Origin: Oscillospiraceae bacterium
GTDB lineage: Bacteria; Bacillota; Clostridia; Oscillospirales; Ruminococcaceae
Length of the DNA stretch: 11,677 nucleotides
Direction of reading: 5' to 3'
Assembly (NCBI GenBank): GCA_031285645.1
Contig: JAITVU010000382.1
Location: 1-11,677 of the forward strand
Shown: in pieces, positions 5,715 to 11,677 of the stretch
Numbering within the stretch: position 1 is the stretch's first letter
Layout of the letters: the number at the start of each line of letters is the position of its first letter
Position numbers and translations under genes: made by a program
Notes under the pieces: generated by a model
What the model was told of the DNA's origin: nothing
What the model saw: only the letters and a program-made list of their open reading frames with translations
Databases searched by the model: none

Positions 5715-6674
5715 ATGATGGATATAAATGATATTCAAAGCGTCGGCCGCCGTATAGGCGACAACATCGCGCGGGTTATTCTTGGGAAAGACAGGGAAAT
5801 CAAACTTGTCATAGCGGCCATGCTGGCTGGCGGCCATGTCCTGCTTGAGGATGTCCCCGGCACGGGTAAAACCATGCTGGCCAAAGCGCTGGCCGCCTCG
5901 CTGGACTGTGGCTTCGGCCGGATTCAGTTTACGCCGGACCTGCTGCCTTCCGAACTTACGGGCATTAATTTTTTCAGCCCCAAAAGCGGGGAGTTTTCCT
6001 TTAGAAAAGGCAGCCTTTTTACCAATATTTTGTTGGCGGATGAGATTAACCGCGCCACGCCGCGCACACAGTCCGGCCTGCTCGAGAGCATGGAGGAGCT
6101 GCAGGTTACGGTGGATGGTGAAACGTACGCGCTGCCGAGGCCTTATTTTGTCATCGCCACACAAAACTCCATTGAAACACAGGGGACTTTTCCACTCCCC
6201 GAGGCTCAGCTGGACCGTTTTCTGATACAGCTGAAACTCGGTTACCCGCTGGAAGATGAAAGTGTGAACATTCTCGGATTGCATATTCAGGGGACGCCCT
6301 TAACAACGCTGAAGCCCGTTTGCACCGCGAACGAGCTTGCCGAGATGATTGAGGGTGTTGGCCGCGTATTTGTACACGGCGAGGTTCTGCGCTACATCGT
6401 GCGCCTTGCCGAGTCCTCCCGCGCGCATGAATCGGTGGCACTCGGCGTCAGCACACGCGGGTGCCTGGCGTTGGCGCGCCTTTCACAGGCCTTTGCGGCA
6501 CTGAATGGGCGGGATTTTGTCACGCCGGATGACGTGAAATTCCTGACGCCCTATGTGTTCGCCCACCGGCTGATATTCCGGTCGGGGCACGGCGGCGCGT
6601 CCGCCGGTCCTGTCATCGACTCTTTGCTCAACTCGGTACAAGTGCCGGTTGAAAAGTGGGATATCCGCGCGTGA
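5715..6674 (+). CDS. MoxR-family AAA+ ATPase
   Basis: 319 residues. AAGGAG (5704-5709) precedes two adjacent ATGs (5715 and 5718); the second has the more usual 8-base spacing, so the true start may be one codon later. The AAA_3 core shows the P-loop DVPGTGKT (46-53), Walker B NILLADEIN (104-112), the RATPRTQSGLLESMEE segment typical of MoxR, sensor-1 Asn in FVIATQNS (about 145-152) and the EAQLDRF stretch (163-169). A C-terminal lid domain follows from about 190. MoxR ATPases act as chaperone-like assembly or activation factors. In this operon type (MoxR, DUF58, DUF4129/transglutaminase) the partner is thought to be the DUF58 protein and a membrane complex. It is first in the operon and followed by a 226-bp gap that holds a cloverleaf-forming element. 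Confidence 0.95.
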   Translation: MMDINDIQSVGRRIGDNIARVILGKDREIKLVIAAMLAGGHVLLEDVPGTGKTMLAKALAASLDCGFGRIQFTPDLLPSELTGINFFSPKSGEFSFRKGSLFTNILLADEINRATPRTQSGLLESMEELQVTVDGETYALPRPYFVIATQNSIETQGTFPLPEAQLDRFLIQLKLGYPLEDESVNILGLHIQGTPLTTLKPVCTANELAEMIEGVGRVFVHGEVLRYIVRLAESSRAHESVALGVSTRGCLALARLSQAFAALNGRDFVTPDDVKFLTPYVFAHRLIFRSGHGGASAGPVIDSLLNSVQVPVEKWDIRA

Positions 6675-6742
6675 CCTGTTTCCCGCAATCGGATATGCCG
6701 ATAATTGCTGCGCCGCGCCGGATCCTCGCGTCATCCCCCAAC

Positions 6743-6838
6743 GCCGCAAATCCCCCCGGGCGGCAGGCCGCCAGGGGCCCCAGCGCATGCTTGCATGCGC
6801 TGGGAGCCGCGCTTTAAAAAGCGCGGCGGATTTGCGGC
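6743..6838 (+). repeat. Cloverleaf-forming palindromic element A between the MoxR and DUF58 genes
   Basis: A perfect 11-bp outer stem (GCCGCAAATCC 6743-6753 with GGATTTGCGGC 6828-6838) encloses three consecutive hairpins. The first is CCCC/GGGG plus GGCGG/CCGCC (6754-6777). The second is CCCAGCGCATGC/GCATGCGCTGGG (6779-6804, 12 bp, 2-base loop). The third is GCCGCGCTT/AAGCGCGGC (6806-6827, 4-base loop). Almost every base is paired. A further nested repeat, CGGATC (6719-6724) with GATCCG (6847-6852), brackets it. There is no T-run, so it is not an ordinary terminator. It would be transcribed within the operon mRNA. It could be a foldback mobile repeat, an mRNA processing or stability element, or a structured RNA. 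Confidence 0.75.
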
Positions 6839-6900
6839 TCCGGGTTGATCCGCTCTCAAAGACCTTTTTAAAAAACCAGCTGCGGAAAGGGCGGTTGCAA

Positions 6901-8076
6901 ATGAGTATTATCGCCGTGGCGGTTGCCGTTGTCCTGCTTGTCTGGTTTCAGCGCGCGCTGTATCGCCGTTTTTGGAGCCGCAAACTGGATATGACGCTCT
7001 CATTTTCATCCGGCCGGGCTTTTGAGGGCGAGACTCTCACACTCGATGAGGCGCTTGCCAACTCAAAGCCCTTGCCCTTGCCGTGGGTCACCTCGAAGTT
7101 CCAGCTTTCCCGCCACATTCATTTTCTGGATGAGTCGGCCGTAAACAAGACAGCGGACACCGGGGAACACATGGAAACAGGGAATGGAAATGATACCCCG
7201 CGGGAAGCGCAATATCAAACCCCTTCGGTTCACAATCAAAATGACCTGTTCAGCATCGGCCCCTATCAGCGCATCACGCGCCGGCACCGGATTTATTGCG
7301 CCAAGCGCGGATTCTACCGCATCAGGAACATGGACCTCGTCTGCAGCGACATCCTTGTCCTGGACAGGCAGGTCAAGCGCCTTGACTGCGGCGCTGAATT
7401 GACGGTTTACCCCAGGCTTCTGGATTTTAAAGCAACCGACATCCTGTTTCGGCGCGTATACGGGGAGATCGAGATAAAACGCTTCACAAACCCCGACCCC
7501 TTCGCCTTCAGGGGCATCCGCGAATACGGTTCGGGGGATGATTTTCGCAGCATTAATTTCAAGGCGACGGCTAAAACAGGCCGCTTGATGGTGAACATGA
7601 ACAACGCCACCGCATCCCAGACACTGATGATTTTACTCAATGTCCAGCCTTACGGCGTCTGGTACGATTCAGATGTGCTTGAAGAGGGCATTCGAATCGC
7701 CGCGTCCGCCGCGGACCGCTTCATTGCCATGGGCCTGCCGGTCGGTATCCTTTCGAACGGGCTGGATGTATCGGCTGAAACGCCGGTTTCGGTTTTGCCG
7801 GGCGGGGGGAGCGGACACTTTTACACCATCCTCACCCAACTGGCGCGCATGGCTGTCTCCGCGGATTGTGCGGCTTTCAGCACAACTTTAAAGGAGCTGC
7901 GCAGCCAGGAGTATGTGTATCTGCTTATCTCCACTTACGCGGAGGACGACCTTACCAGCGCTTTTCAGAATATGCTTGACGCGGGACTCAGCGCGCACTG
8001 GATTATCCCGGTACCGCCCGGGGCGGCGGCCGGTGTTGACGCAACGGCCCATGTAACACACTGGCCCATGCCCTGA
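6901..8076 (+). CDS. DUF58-domain protein (MoxR partner)
   Basis: 391 residues from the ATG at 6901. The frame is open back to 6649, but the 84 extra residues are encoded by the end of the MoxR gene and the palindromic element, so the later start is preferred. It begins with a membrane helix, and GGAAAGG lies 10 bases upstream. Layout: one N-terminal membrane helix (about 2-17), a basic segment, a beta-rich region (about 30-195), then the DUF58 signature at about 198-232 (PDPFAFRGIREY, GDDFRSINFKATAKTGRLMVN split by a Ser-Gly). The usual Trp of the 'I-x-W-K' box is Phe here. A C-terminal vWA-like half follows. Residues 85-115 form a hydrophilic insert. DUF58 proteins work with MoxR ATPases in envelope or protein-complex assembly; the exact reaction is unknown. 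Stop and next start are 34 bp apart, so co-translation with the next gene is likely. Confidence 0.9.
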   Translation: MSIIAVAVAVVLLVWFQRALYRRFWSRKLDMTLSFSSGRAFEGETLTLDEALANSKPLPLPWVTSKFQLSRHIHFLDESAVNKTADTGEHMETGNGNDTPREAQYQTPSVHNQNDLFSIGPYQRITRRHRIYCAKRGFYRIRNMDLVCSDILVLDRQVKRLDCGAELTVYPRLLDFKATDILFRRVYGEIEIKRFTNPDPFAFRGIREYGSGDDFRSINFKATAKTGRLMVNMNNATASQTLMILLNVQPYGVWYDSDVLEEGIRIAASAADRFIAMGLPVGILSNGLDVSAETPVSVLPGGGSGHFYTILTQLARMAVSADCAAFSTTLKELRSQEYVYLLISTYAEDDLTSAFQNMLDAGLSAHWIIPVPPGAAAGVDATAHVTHWPMP

Positions 8077-8110
8077 CCCTCGATTCAAACCTTTATCAAA
8101 GGAGGGCGTT

Positions 8111-9325
8111 ATGTTTCAAAGAAGAAAGCACTTGCGGGAGCTGCTCGCGGATTTAGCCCTCTTCGCGGTTTTACACGGTGTGCTCACAACACTCCTGTTC
8201 GGCCTTTACAGGGAATCCGGCGGATCTATTGCTCAAACCCTGCCGCTTTTACTGCCCTGCCTGGCCATGGCGCTCATCCGCATCAAAGTGAGGCCTGTTA
8301 TACTCTATATTGCCGGCTTGCTCCTCCTGGCCGGCTGGCCCCTACTTTTACCCATCAATACCGCCCGCCGGGTCATCCTGCTTACCTTCATGCTGATTAT
8401 GGCCGCCTATTCTTTCCGGGTTCGTCTGGGCGGCGGTTTTGGTCTGGATTATGGCTTCGTCCTGATGGCTGCCGCGGTTGCGGTGATCCAAATCGTTTTT
8501 ATGCAAAACGTGTACGATACCATACAACCCGCCGCCGCGCTTTTGAGCGCGTGGTTCCTTGTCGTCACCCTGTGTTACCTCCTCTATACCCATACCCTGC
8601 GTCTGGATGAATCCATCGATATTCTTACCAGTGTGACCAAACAGCCTGTCGGCGCCATGCTACGCTTCAACAACGGCGTCATCGCGGTTTTTCTGCTGCT
8701 TGCCGTTGTTGCCGGTCTGTTGGCGCCTTTGCTGCCCATCGAACCTGTTCTGAGTCTGTTCGGCGCGCTCGGCCTTGCCCTTGTGCGCTGGGTGGTCAGC
8801 TTTACCAATAACCAGCAACCCCTTGTTCAATCATCTGCGCCGGTCACGCCCATGCTGACCACGCCCAGAGAAATACTGGACGCTTATTTTGGCGAGCCCG
8901 ACGGCCCGCCCGCCTGGATGGCGTGGCTGGACCAGTTTATTTATGAGACTTTTTGGGTGGTTTTGGCCGCATTAGTTCTGGGTGTTATCGGATTCATTGT
9001 CTATCGCATTTACAAAAGGTACCGCAGCGCCCGGAATCAGGACAGCGATATACGCGAATACATCGGCCCCGCGATCAGGCTTGAAAATATCGGGGAAACG
9101 TGGCGGAGCCTGCGCTACCGCCTGCCCCAGTTTGGCAGTGGGGAAAGGGAGAAAGTCCGCCGGCTTTATTTCAGGAAAATCCGCCGCCATATCCGGCGGG
9201 GCATCAAAATCCGTCCTGCTGATACGGCCGGTGAAATCGCAGGTAAAGTCAGGACTGAGGAGGATATCGGCGCGCTTACGGATACCTACAACCGTGCCCG
9301 CTATTCCGATAACGATATATACTAG
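8111..9325 (+). CDS. Polytopic membrane protein with C-terminal DUF4129-like domain, no transglutaminase core
   Basis: 404 residues, with a strong AAAGGAGGG ending 5 bases before the ATG. About eight hydrophobic segments fill residues 12-230 (for example LALFAVLHGVLTTLLF, VILYIAGLLLLAGWPLLL, VIAVFLLLAVVAGLLAPLLP). An outside loop of about 50 residues follows (231-281), then a last helix at about 283-303 and a basic cytoplasmic tail. The tail (about 345-404: REKVRRLYFRKIRR, then DTAGEIA, then ALTDTYNRARYSD) matches the DUF4129 domain at the end of TgpA-like transglutaminases. Those proteins normally carry a Cys-His-Asp transglutaminase domain between the membrane block and the last helix. Here that loop is too short, so the protein keeps the scaffold without the enzyme. 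It is third and last in the MoxR-DUF58 operon and probably forms the membrane platform for the other two. Confidence 0.8.
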   Translation: MFQRRKHLRELLADLALFAVLHGVLTTLLFGLYRESGGSIAQTLPLLLPCLAMALIRIKVRPVILYIAGLLLLAGWPLLLPINTARRVILLTFMLIMAAYSFRVRLGGGFGLDYGFVLMAAAVAVIQIVFMQNVYDTIQPAAALLSAWFLVVTLCYLLYTHTLRLDESIDILTSVTKQPVGAMLRFNNGVIAVFLLLAVVAGLLAPLLPIEPVLSLFGALGLALVRWVVSFTNNQQPLVQSSAPVTPMLTTPREILDAYFGEPDGPPAWMAWLDQFIYETFWVVLAALVLGVIGFIVYRIYKRYRSARNQDSDIREYIGPAIRLENIGETWRSLRYRLPQFGSGEREKVRRLYFRKIRRHIRRGIKIRPADTAGEIAGKVRTEEDIGALTDTYNRARYSDNDIY

Positions 9326-9407
9326 TTTGGGTTTAAAACAGTCCCGCCGACCGTTTTAAACATGTGGCATACGGCCACATGTAGCCGCCTGTACAGGCGG
9401 CCGAAAC
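9325..9407 (+). repeat. Cloverleaf-like palindromic element B
   Basis: Three adjacent perfect hairpins: GTTTAAAAC/GTTTTAAAC (9331-9339 and 9353-9361), CATGTGGC/GCCACATG (9361-9368 and 9374-9381) and GCCGCCTG/CAGGCGGC (9384-9391 and 9394-9401, loop TA). They are bracketed by GTTTGG (9325-9330) and CCGAAAC (9401-9407), which pair with one bulged base. The layout is the same as element A, with no sequence similarity to it. It starts on the last base of the DUF4129-type gene. Confidence 0.6.
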
Positions 9408-9418
9408 GTCGTTCATAA

Positions 9419-9494
9419 TGGATTCCCGCGCATAGCGCGGATGCGGGCTGCGCCCGCTGATTTAAAACAGTGACACTGTTTCAAATCGAATCCA
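9419..9494 (+). repeat. Cloverleaf-forming palindromic element C
   Basis: Outer stem TGGATTC (9419-9425) with GAATCCA (9488-9494). Inside it are three hairpins: CCGCGC-ATA-GCGCGG (9426-9440), GCGGGC-TGC-GCCCGC (9443-9457), and GATTT plus AAACAGTG paired with CACTGTTT plus AAATC (9459-9487). Same architecture as element A, different sequence. Confidence 0.65.
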
Positions 9495-9518
9495 CTATAT
9501 AATGCTCGTTCCGCAACC

Positions 9519-9590
9519 TGAAAAATACGCGCCGCTTCGCGGTGATATCGCGCGGGCAGTCTCCGCCCGCCGAATGCGGCGGCGATTTCA
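9519..9590 (+). repeat. Degenerate GC-rich hairpin cluster D
   Basis: Contains CGCCGC-TTC-GCGGTG (9530-9544), GCGGGC/GCCCGC (9552-9570) and a short CGCCG/CGGCG (9568-9581) that overlaps the previous arm. An imperfect outer pairing of TGAA..AT (9519-9526) with ATTTCA (9585-9590) is possible. It may be a decayed fourth member of the cloverleaf-like set. The rest of the 9326-9800 gap holds the terminator and no gene that I can support. Confidence 0.4.
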
Positions 9591-9657
9591 ATGTTTTTTA
9601 TTTCTGCCGTTATGAAACCGGCCGTTTTCAGATAAGGGCGTGTGTGTTTCTTCATAT

Positions 9658-9705
9658 AAAAAAAGCCATGGTTTCGGGCATGAACCCGAAAACCATGGCT
9701 TTTTT
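9658..9705. terminator. Strong bidirectional intrinsic terminator
   Basis: AAAAAAAGCCATGGTTTCGGG (9658-9678, shown with its A-run) pairs with CCCG plus AAAACCATGGCTTTTTT (9685-9705) around CATGAA, with a single bulged base. T-runs lie on both strands. It sits between convergent units: the MoxR operon from the left and the enolase-superfamily gene from the right (about 95 bases past its stop). Confidence 0.92.
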
Positions 9706-9800
9706 GATCTATTAAACGATCCCAAACGGCGCGCAACCGAACCCCGCCGGTATTATGGCGTTTCGTTTCGCTCCGCCGACTATAAAATAAATATCAAATA

Positions 9801-11210
9801 TTACAGCCAGATGCGGTCGCGGGACTGCCAGTAATCCCAATTATCGGTATCCTGCCACACTTTTCCTTCACAGTGCGGCGCGAGGTTCTCTTTAAGCCAC
9901 TCATCGTTGAGGGCCAATATGCCGAGACCCGGCTCCTCGGGAACATTGATATAGCCGTTCTGAACGATGTGGTCGTCGCGGGTGACGATCATGTCGCAGT
10001 AATCCTTCATGTCATGATGATGGAATTCCTGCGCAAAGAAGTTTTCCGTAGCCGCGGCGGCATGGGCGGCCGCCATGGCGGCGATGGGGGTCTCATTCAT
10101 GTGAATGACCATCTGGATGCCGTAATCCTGGGCCATATCACCGACTTTTTTACATTCGTAAATGCCGCCCACGCTGATGATGTCGGGGTGAACGAGGCGG
10201 ATAGAGCGCTTCTCAAAGAGATCCTCATAATTTTCCTTGAGGTATATATCCTCGCCTGTGCAAAGCGGGGCTGTTGTATTGCGCTGAATTTCAGCAAGGT
10301 CGTCAGCCTGCATCCAGGGCACCATGTCCTCCAGCCAGGCCAGATTGTATTTCTCCAGCCTTTTGGCCAGCTGAATACAGGAACCGACGCTGATCGGGCC
10401 GAAGTGGTCCGTCGCGATGGGTATCTGAATGCCAACGACGTCACGGACCTGTTTGACATACTCCTCCATGATATCGAGGCCGTATTCGGTGAGGTGAATC
10501 CCGCGCTGGCTGCCCGGAACGCACTCGCGGTAGACACGGTCATTGCGCATCTTGATCATTTCGTGGCGCTTGGCTTTATCTAAACCGGGATCGTTGATCG
10601 ACCGGCTGAATGCTCTGTAATCAAAGTCCGCGTCCATATCAAACTGTTTGAGCGTATCGGTGGGCAATGTTGTCGCGCCGGGCACGCCGAAACAAAGTTC
10701 GTCCGCTGAAAGGTCCATTTTAACAACATTGTAGCCCATGGTATCAATGCGCTCTTTGAGCACTTTGCCCATCGCCGTGCCGTCATGTTTGCCATGGATG
10801 TCGGTATCGCAGTAAATCCTGACTTTATCGCGGAATTTTCCGCCCAACAACTGCCAAACAGGAATACCATAAGCTTTTCCGGCGAGGTCCCAAAGCGCGA
10901 CCTCGATCCCGCTGACGCCGCCGCCCTGATGGGAATGCCAGCCGAATTGCTTGATCCTGCGGAACAATTTATCCACATTACAGGGGTTTTCACCGATAAG
11001 GAGGCGCTTGAGCATAACCGCAAAGACAGCGGCGCTGTGTTCGCGAACCTGTCCATAGCCCTCAATCCCCTGATTGGTGAGGATCTTGATGACGGCTGTG
11101 CCGAACGAACGCCCTATCTCACATATCTTGATGTCAGTGATTTTGAGCTCGGACGGCTTTGATGCCGTCTTAGCATGCGCAAGCAGTTCTTCAAACCTCG
11201 CGTTTCCCAT
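9801..11210 (-). CDS. Mandelate racemase/muconate lactonizing enzyme family protein (enolase superfamily, probable sugar-acid dehydratase)
   Basis: 469 residues, start supported by GAGGTG 7 bases upstream. An N-terminal capping domain (about 22-130; GGGVSGIEVALWDLAGKAYG is the family signature) precedes the (beta/alpha)7 barrel. Visible catalytic residues: Lys164 in VVKMDL (second barrel strand; the usual Lys-x-Lys is Lys-x-Asp here); metal ligands Asp268 (ATDHFG), Glu294 (AWLEDM) and Glu320 (CTGED); Asp343 (HPDII) and His370 (VIHMNE) as the Asp-His acid/base pair. An insert of about 60 residues (about 172-235, GVPGATTLPTDTL and after) makes it longer than the usual 380-400. These enzymes abstract the proton next to a carboxylate, and most microbial members dehydrate sugar acids. 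Substrate cannot be assigned. It is divergent from an RraA-type aldolase gene, which fits a two-step catabolic route (inference). The C-terminus is rich in Trp and Asp (VWQDTDNWDYWQSRDRIWL). Confidence 0.9.
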   Translation of the reverse strand: MGNARFEELLAHAKTASKPSELKITDIKICEIGRSFGTAVIKILTNQGIEGYGQVREHSAAVFAVMLKRLLIGENPCNVDKLFRRIKQFGWHSHQGGGVSGIEVALWDLAGKAYGIPVWQLLGGKFRDKVRIYCDTDIHGKHDGTAMGKVLKERIDTMGYNVVKMDLSADELCFGVPGATTLPTDTLKQFDMDADFDYRAFSRSINDPGLDKAKRHEMIKMRNDRVYRECVPGSQRGIHLTEYGLDIMEEYVKQVRDVVGIQIPIATDHFGPISVGSCIQLAKRLEKYNLAWLEDMVPWMQADDLAEIQRNTTAPLCTGEDIYLKENYEDLFEKRSIRLVHPDIISVGGIYECKKVGDMAQDYGIQMVIHMNETPIAAMAAAHAAAATENFFAQEFHHHDMKDYCDMIVTRDDHIVQNGYINVPEEPGLGILALNDEWLKENLAPHCEGKVWQDTDNWDYWQSRDRIWL

Positions 11211-11274
11211 AAAAAAGCACCTCGTTTAATATGTATTCTATCGTGAGTAATGGTTGCCCACCAACACACCATAC

Positions 11275-11303
11275 AGCATAAATTCTTTCACTTGTCTTGT
11301 CAA
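11275..11303 (-). promoter_or_regulatory. Promoter of the enolase-superfamily gene
   Basis: On the - strand, TTGACA (11303-11298), exactly 17 bases, TATGCT (11280-11275; 4 of 6). The start would be near 11268, giving a leader of about 58 bases. A partly symmetric GAAC-CG-TTTC at 11321-11330 lies just upstream. Confidence 0.65.
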
Positions 11304-11387
11304 TAGTAAAAATAAATTTTGAACCGTTTCTAAAACATATTGTTGAATATTGACAGAGATTCGACGGCTATTATGGAAATTTAATGG

Positions 11388-11417
11388 TTGACTTTTATAG
11401 CGCCGACAGATTACAAT
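11388..11417 (+). promoter_or_regulatory. Promoter of the RraA-family gene
   Basis: TTGACT (11388-11393), 18 bases, TACAAT (11412-11417; 5 of 6), followed by a leader of about 50 bases. A second TTGACA at 11350-11355 has only a poor -10 (TATGGA) and is less likely. Confidence 0.6.
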
Positions 11418-11474
11418 ACAATTAAAATACCATGGATCGGATTCCGGTCGCGTGAAATTGGGAGGATTTGGATC

Positions 11475-11677
11475 ATGAGGTTTAATGACAAAGCAGACAT
11501 TATCCAGCTGACCCCGTTGTGGAAGGGTGAACGTTTCGAAGATGGCCGCCCCAAGGTTCCCGATGAAATCCTGCAGCGCATTCGCAACACAACCATTGAG
11601 GAGATGTGGGCGCCGCTCGTCCGCCTTGGTTATAATTACCAGCACGAGACCACCCTCAAACGCTCCAATCCCGATAT
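11475..11677 (+). CDS. RraA-family protein, N-terminal part (3' truncated by window end)
   Basis: An open frame of 67 codons runs off the window. The ATG at 11475 follows GGGAGG (11460-11465) by 9 bases. The visible sequence (MRFNDKADIIQLTPLWKGER, then FEDGRPKVPDEIL and TTIEEMWAPLVRLGYNYQHE) resembles the N-terminal extension of a group of RraA-like proteins. These were formerly annotated as dimethylmenaquinone methyltransferase and are related to 4-hydroxy-4-methyl-2-oxoglutarate/4-carboxy-4-hydroxy-2-oxoadipate aldolases. The catalytic core with its metal and pyruvate-binding residues lies outside the window, so the assignment rests on the N-terminal pattern and on the neighbour. It is divergent from an enolase-superfamily enzyme, and RraA-type aldolases commonly accompany sugar-acid dehydratases. 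Real coding is well supported; the family is moderately sure. Confidence 0.62.
   Translation, partial: MRFNDKADIIQLTPLWKGERFEDGRPKVPDEILQRIRNTTIEEMWAPLVRLGYNYQHETTLKRSNPD

Noticed and set aside
5658..6284. 208-residue - strand frame opposite the MoxR gene, and long frames opposite the chemotaxis and enolase-superfamily genes
   Set aside because: Antisense shadows of clear protein families.
6743..6838. tRNA gene, suggested by the cloverleaf shape
   Set aside because: Stem and loop sizes are wrong (11-bp closing stem, 2-4 base loops), and there is no T-loop, anticodon loop or CCA-end context.
6649..6900. 84-residue N-terminal extension of the DUF58 protein
   Set aside because: It would be encoded by the end of the MoxR gene and by the cloverleaf element, and has no domain resemblance; the protein from 6901 starts with the expected membrane helix.
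9413..9736. 107-residue - strand reading frame in the gap after the MoxR operon
   Set aside because: It runs through the terminator and the palindromic elements, lacks a ribosome binding site and matches no family; an accident of structured GC-rich DNA.

Overview
The window looks like a chromosomal segment of a Gram-positive, Clostridia-like Firmicute. Evidence: AGGAGG/GAGGTG-type ribosome binding sites, TTGACA/TATAAT promoters, hairpin-plus-T terminators, a clostridial-style c-di-GMP riboswitch, and typical Firmicute envelope and regulator families. Base composition is mixed, with GC-rich genes and AT-rich promoter gaps. No rRNA, tRNA, CRISPR array or complete insertion sequence was seen.

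Left part (1-2600), + strand: the 3' end of a membrane-anchored protein (probably the tail of an XRE-type regulator); a DUF4097 beta-repeat surface protein; a small three-helix membrane protein of the DUF4870-like type behind a structured leader; and an 85-residue cytoplasmic protein of unknown function whose promoter carries a 13-bp direct repeat at 22-bp spacing. The two small genes share an 11-base identical -10/start-site segment.

Middle (2700-5600), - strand: a methyl-accepting chemotaxis protein, then an independent transcription unit. That unit has a near-consensus sigma-A promoter, a c-di-GMP-I (GEMM-I) riboswitch aptamer, an intrinsic terminator and, about 150 bases further on, an 85-residue helix-turn-helix protein resembling the N-terminus of an IS3-type OrfA. 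The aptamer's 3' strand can pair with the terminator's 5' arm and loop, so the sequence itself suggests a switching mechanism. This is the most interesting regulatory object in the window.

Right-middle (5645-9325), + strand: a three-gene operon of MoxR AAA+ ATPase, DUF58 protein and a polytopic membrane protein with a DUF4129-like tail. It is the transglutaminase-associated operon type, but without the transglutaminase core. The MoxR-DUF58 gap holds a 96-base element that folds as an almost perfect cloverleaf. The 475-bp gap after the operon holds two more cloverleaf-like elements and a degenerate fourth hairpin cluster, all unrelated in primary sequence. A strong bidirectional terminator follows.

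Right end (9800-11677): an enolase-superfamily (mandelate racemase/muconate lactonizing type) enzyme on the - strand, divergent from the 5' end of an RraA-family gene. The 264-bp gap between them holds a promoter for each. The pair suggests sugar-acid or related hydroxy-acid catabolism (dehydration followed by aldol cleavage), but the substrate cannot be read from the sequence.
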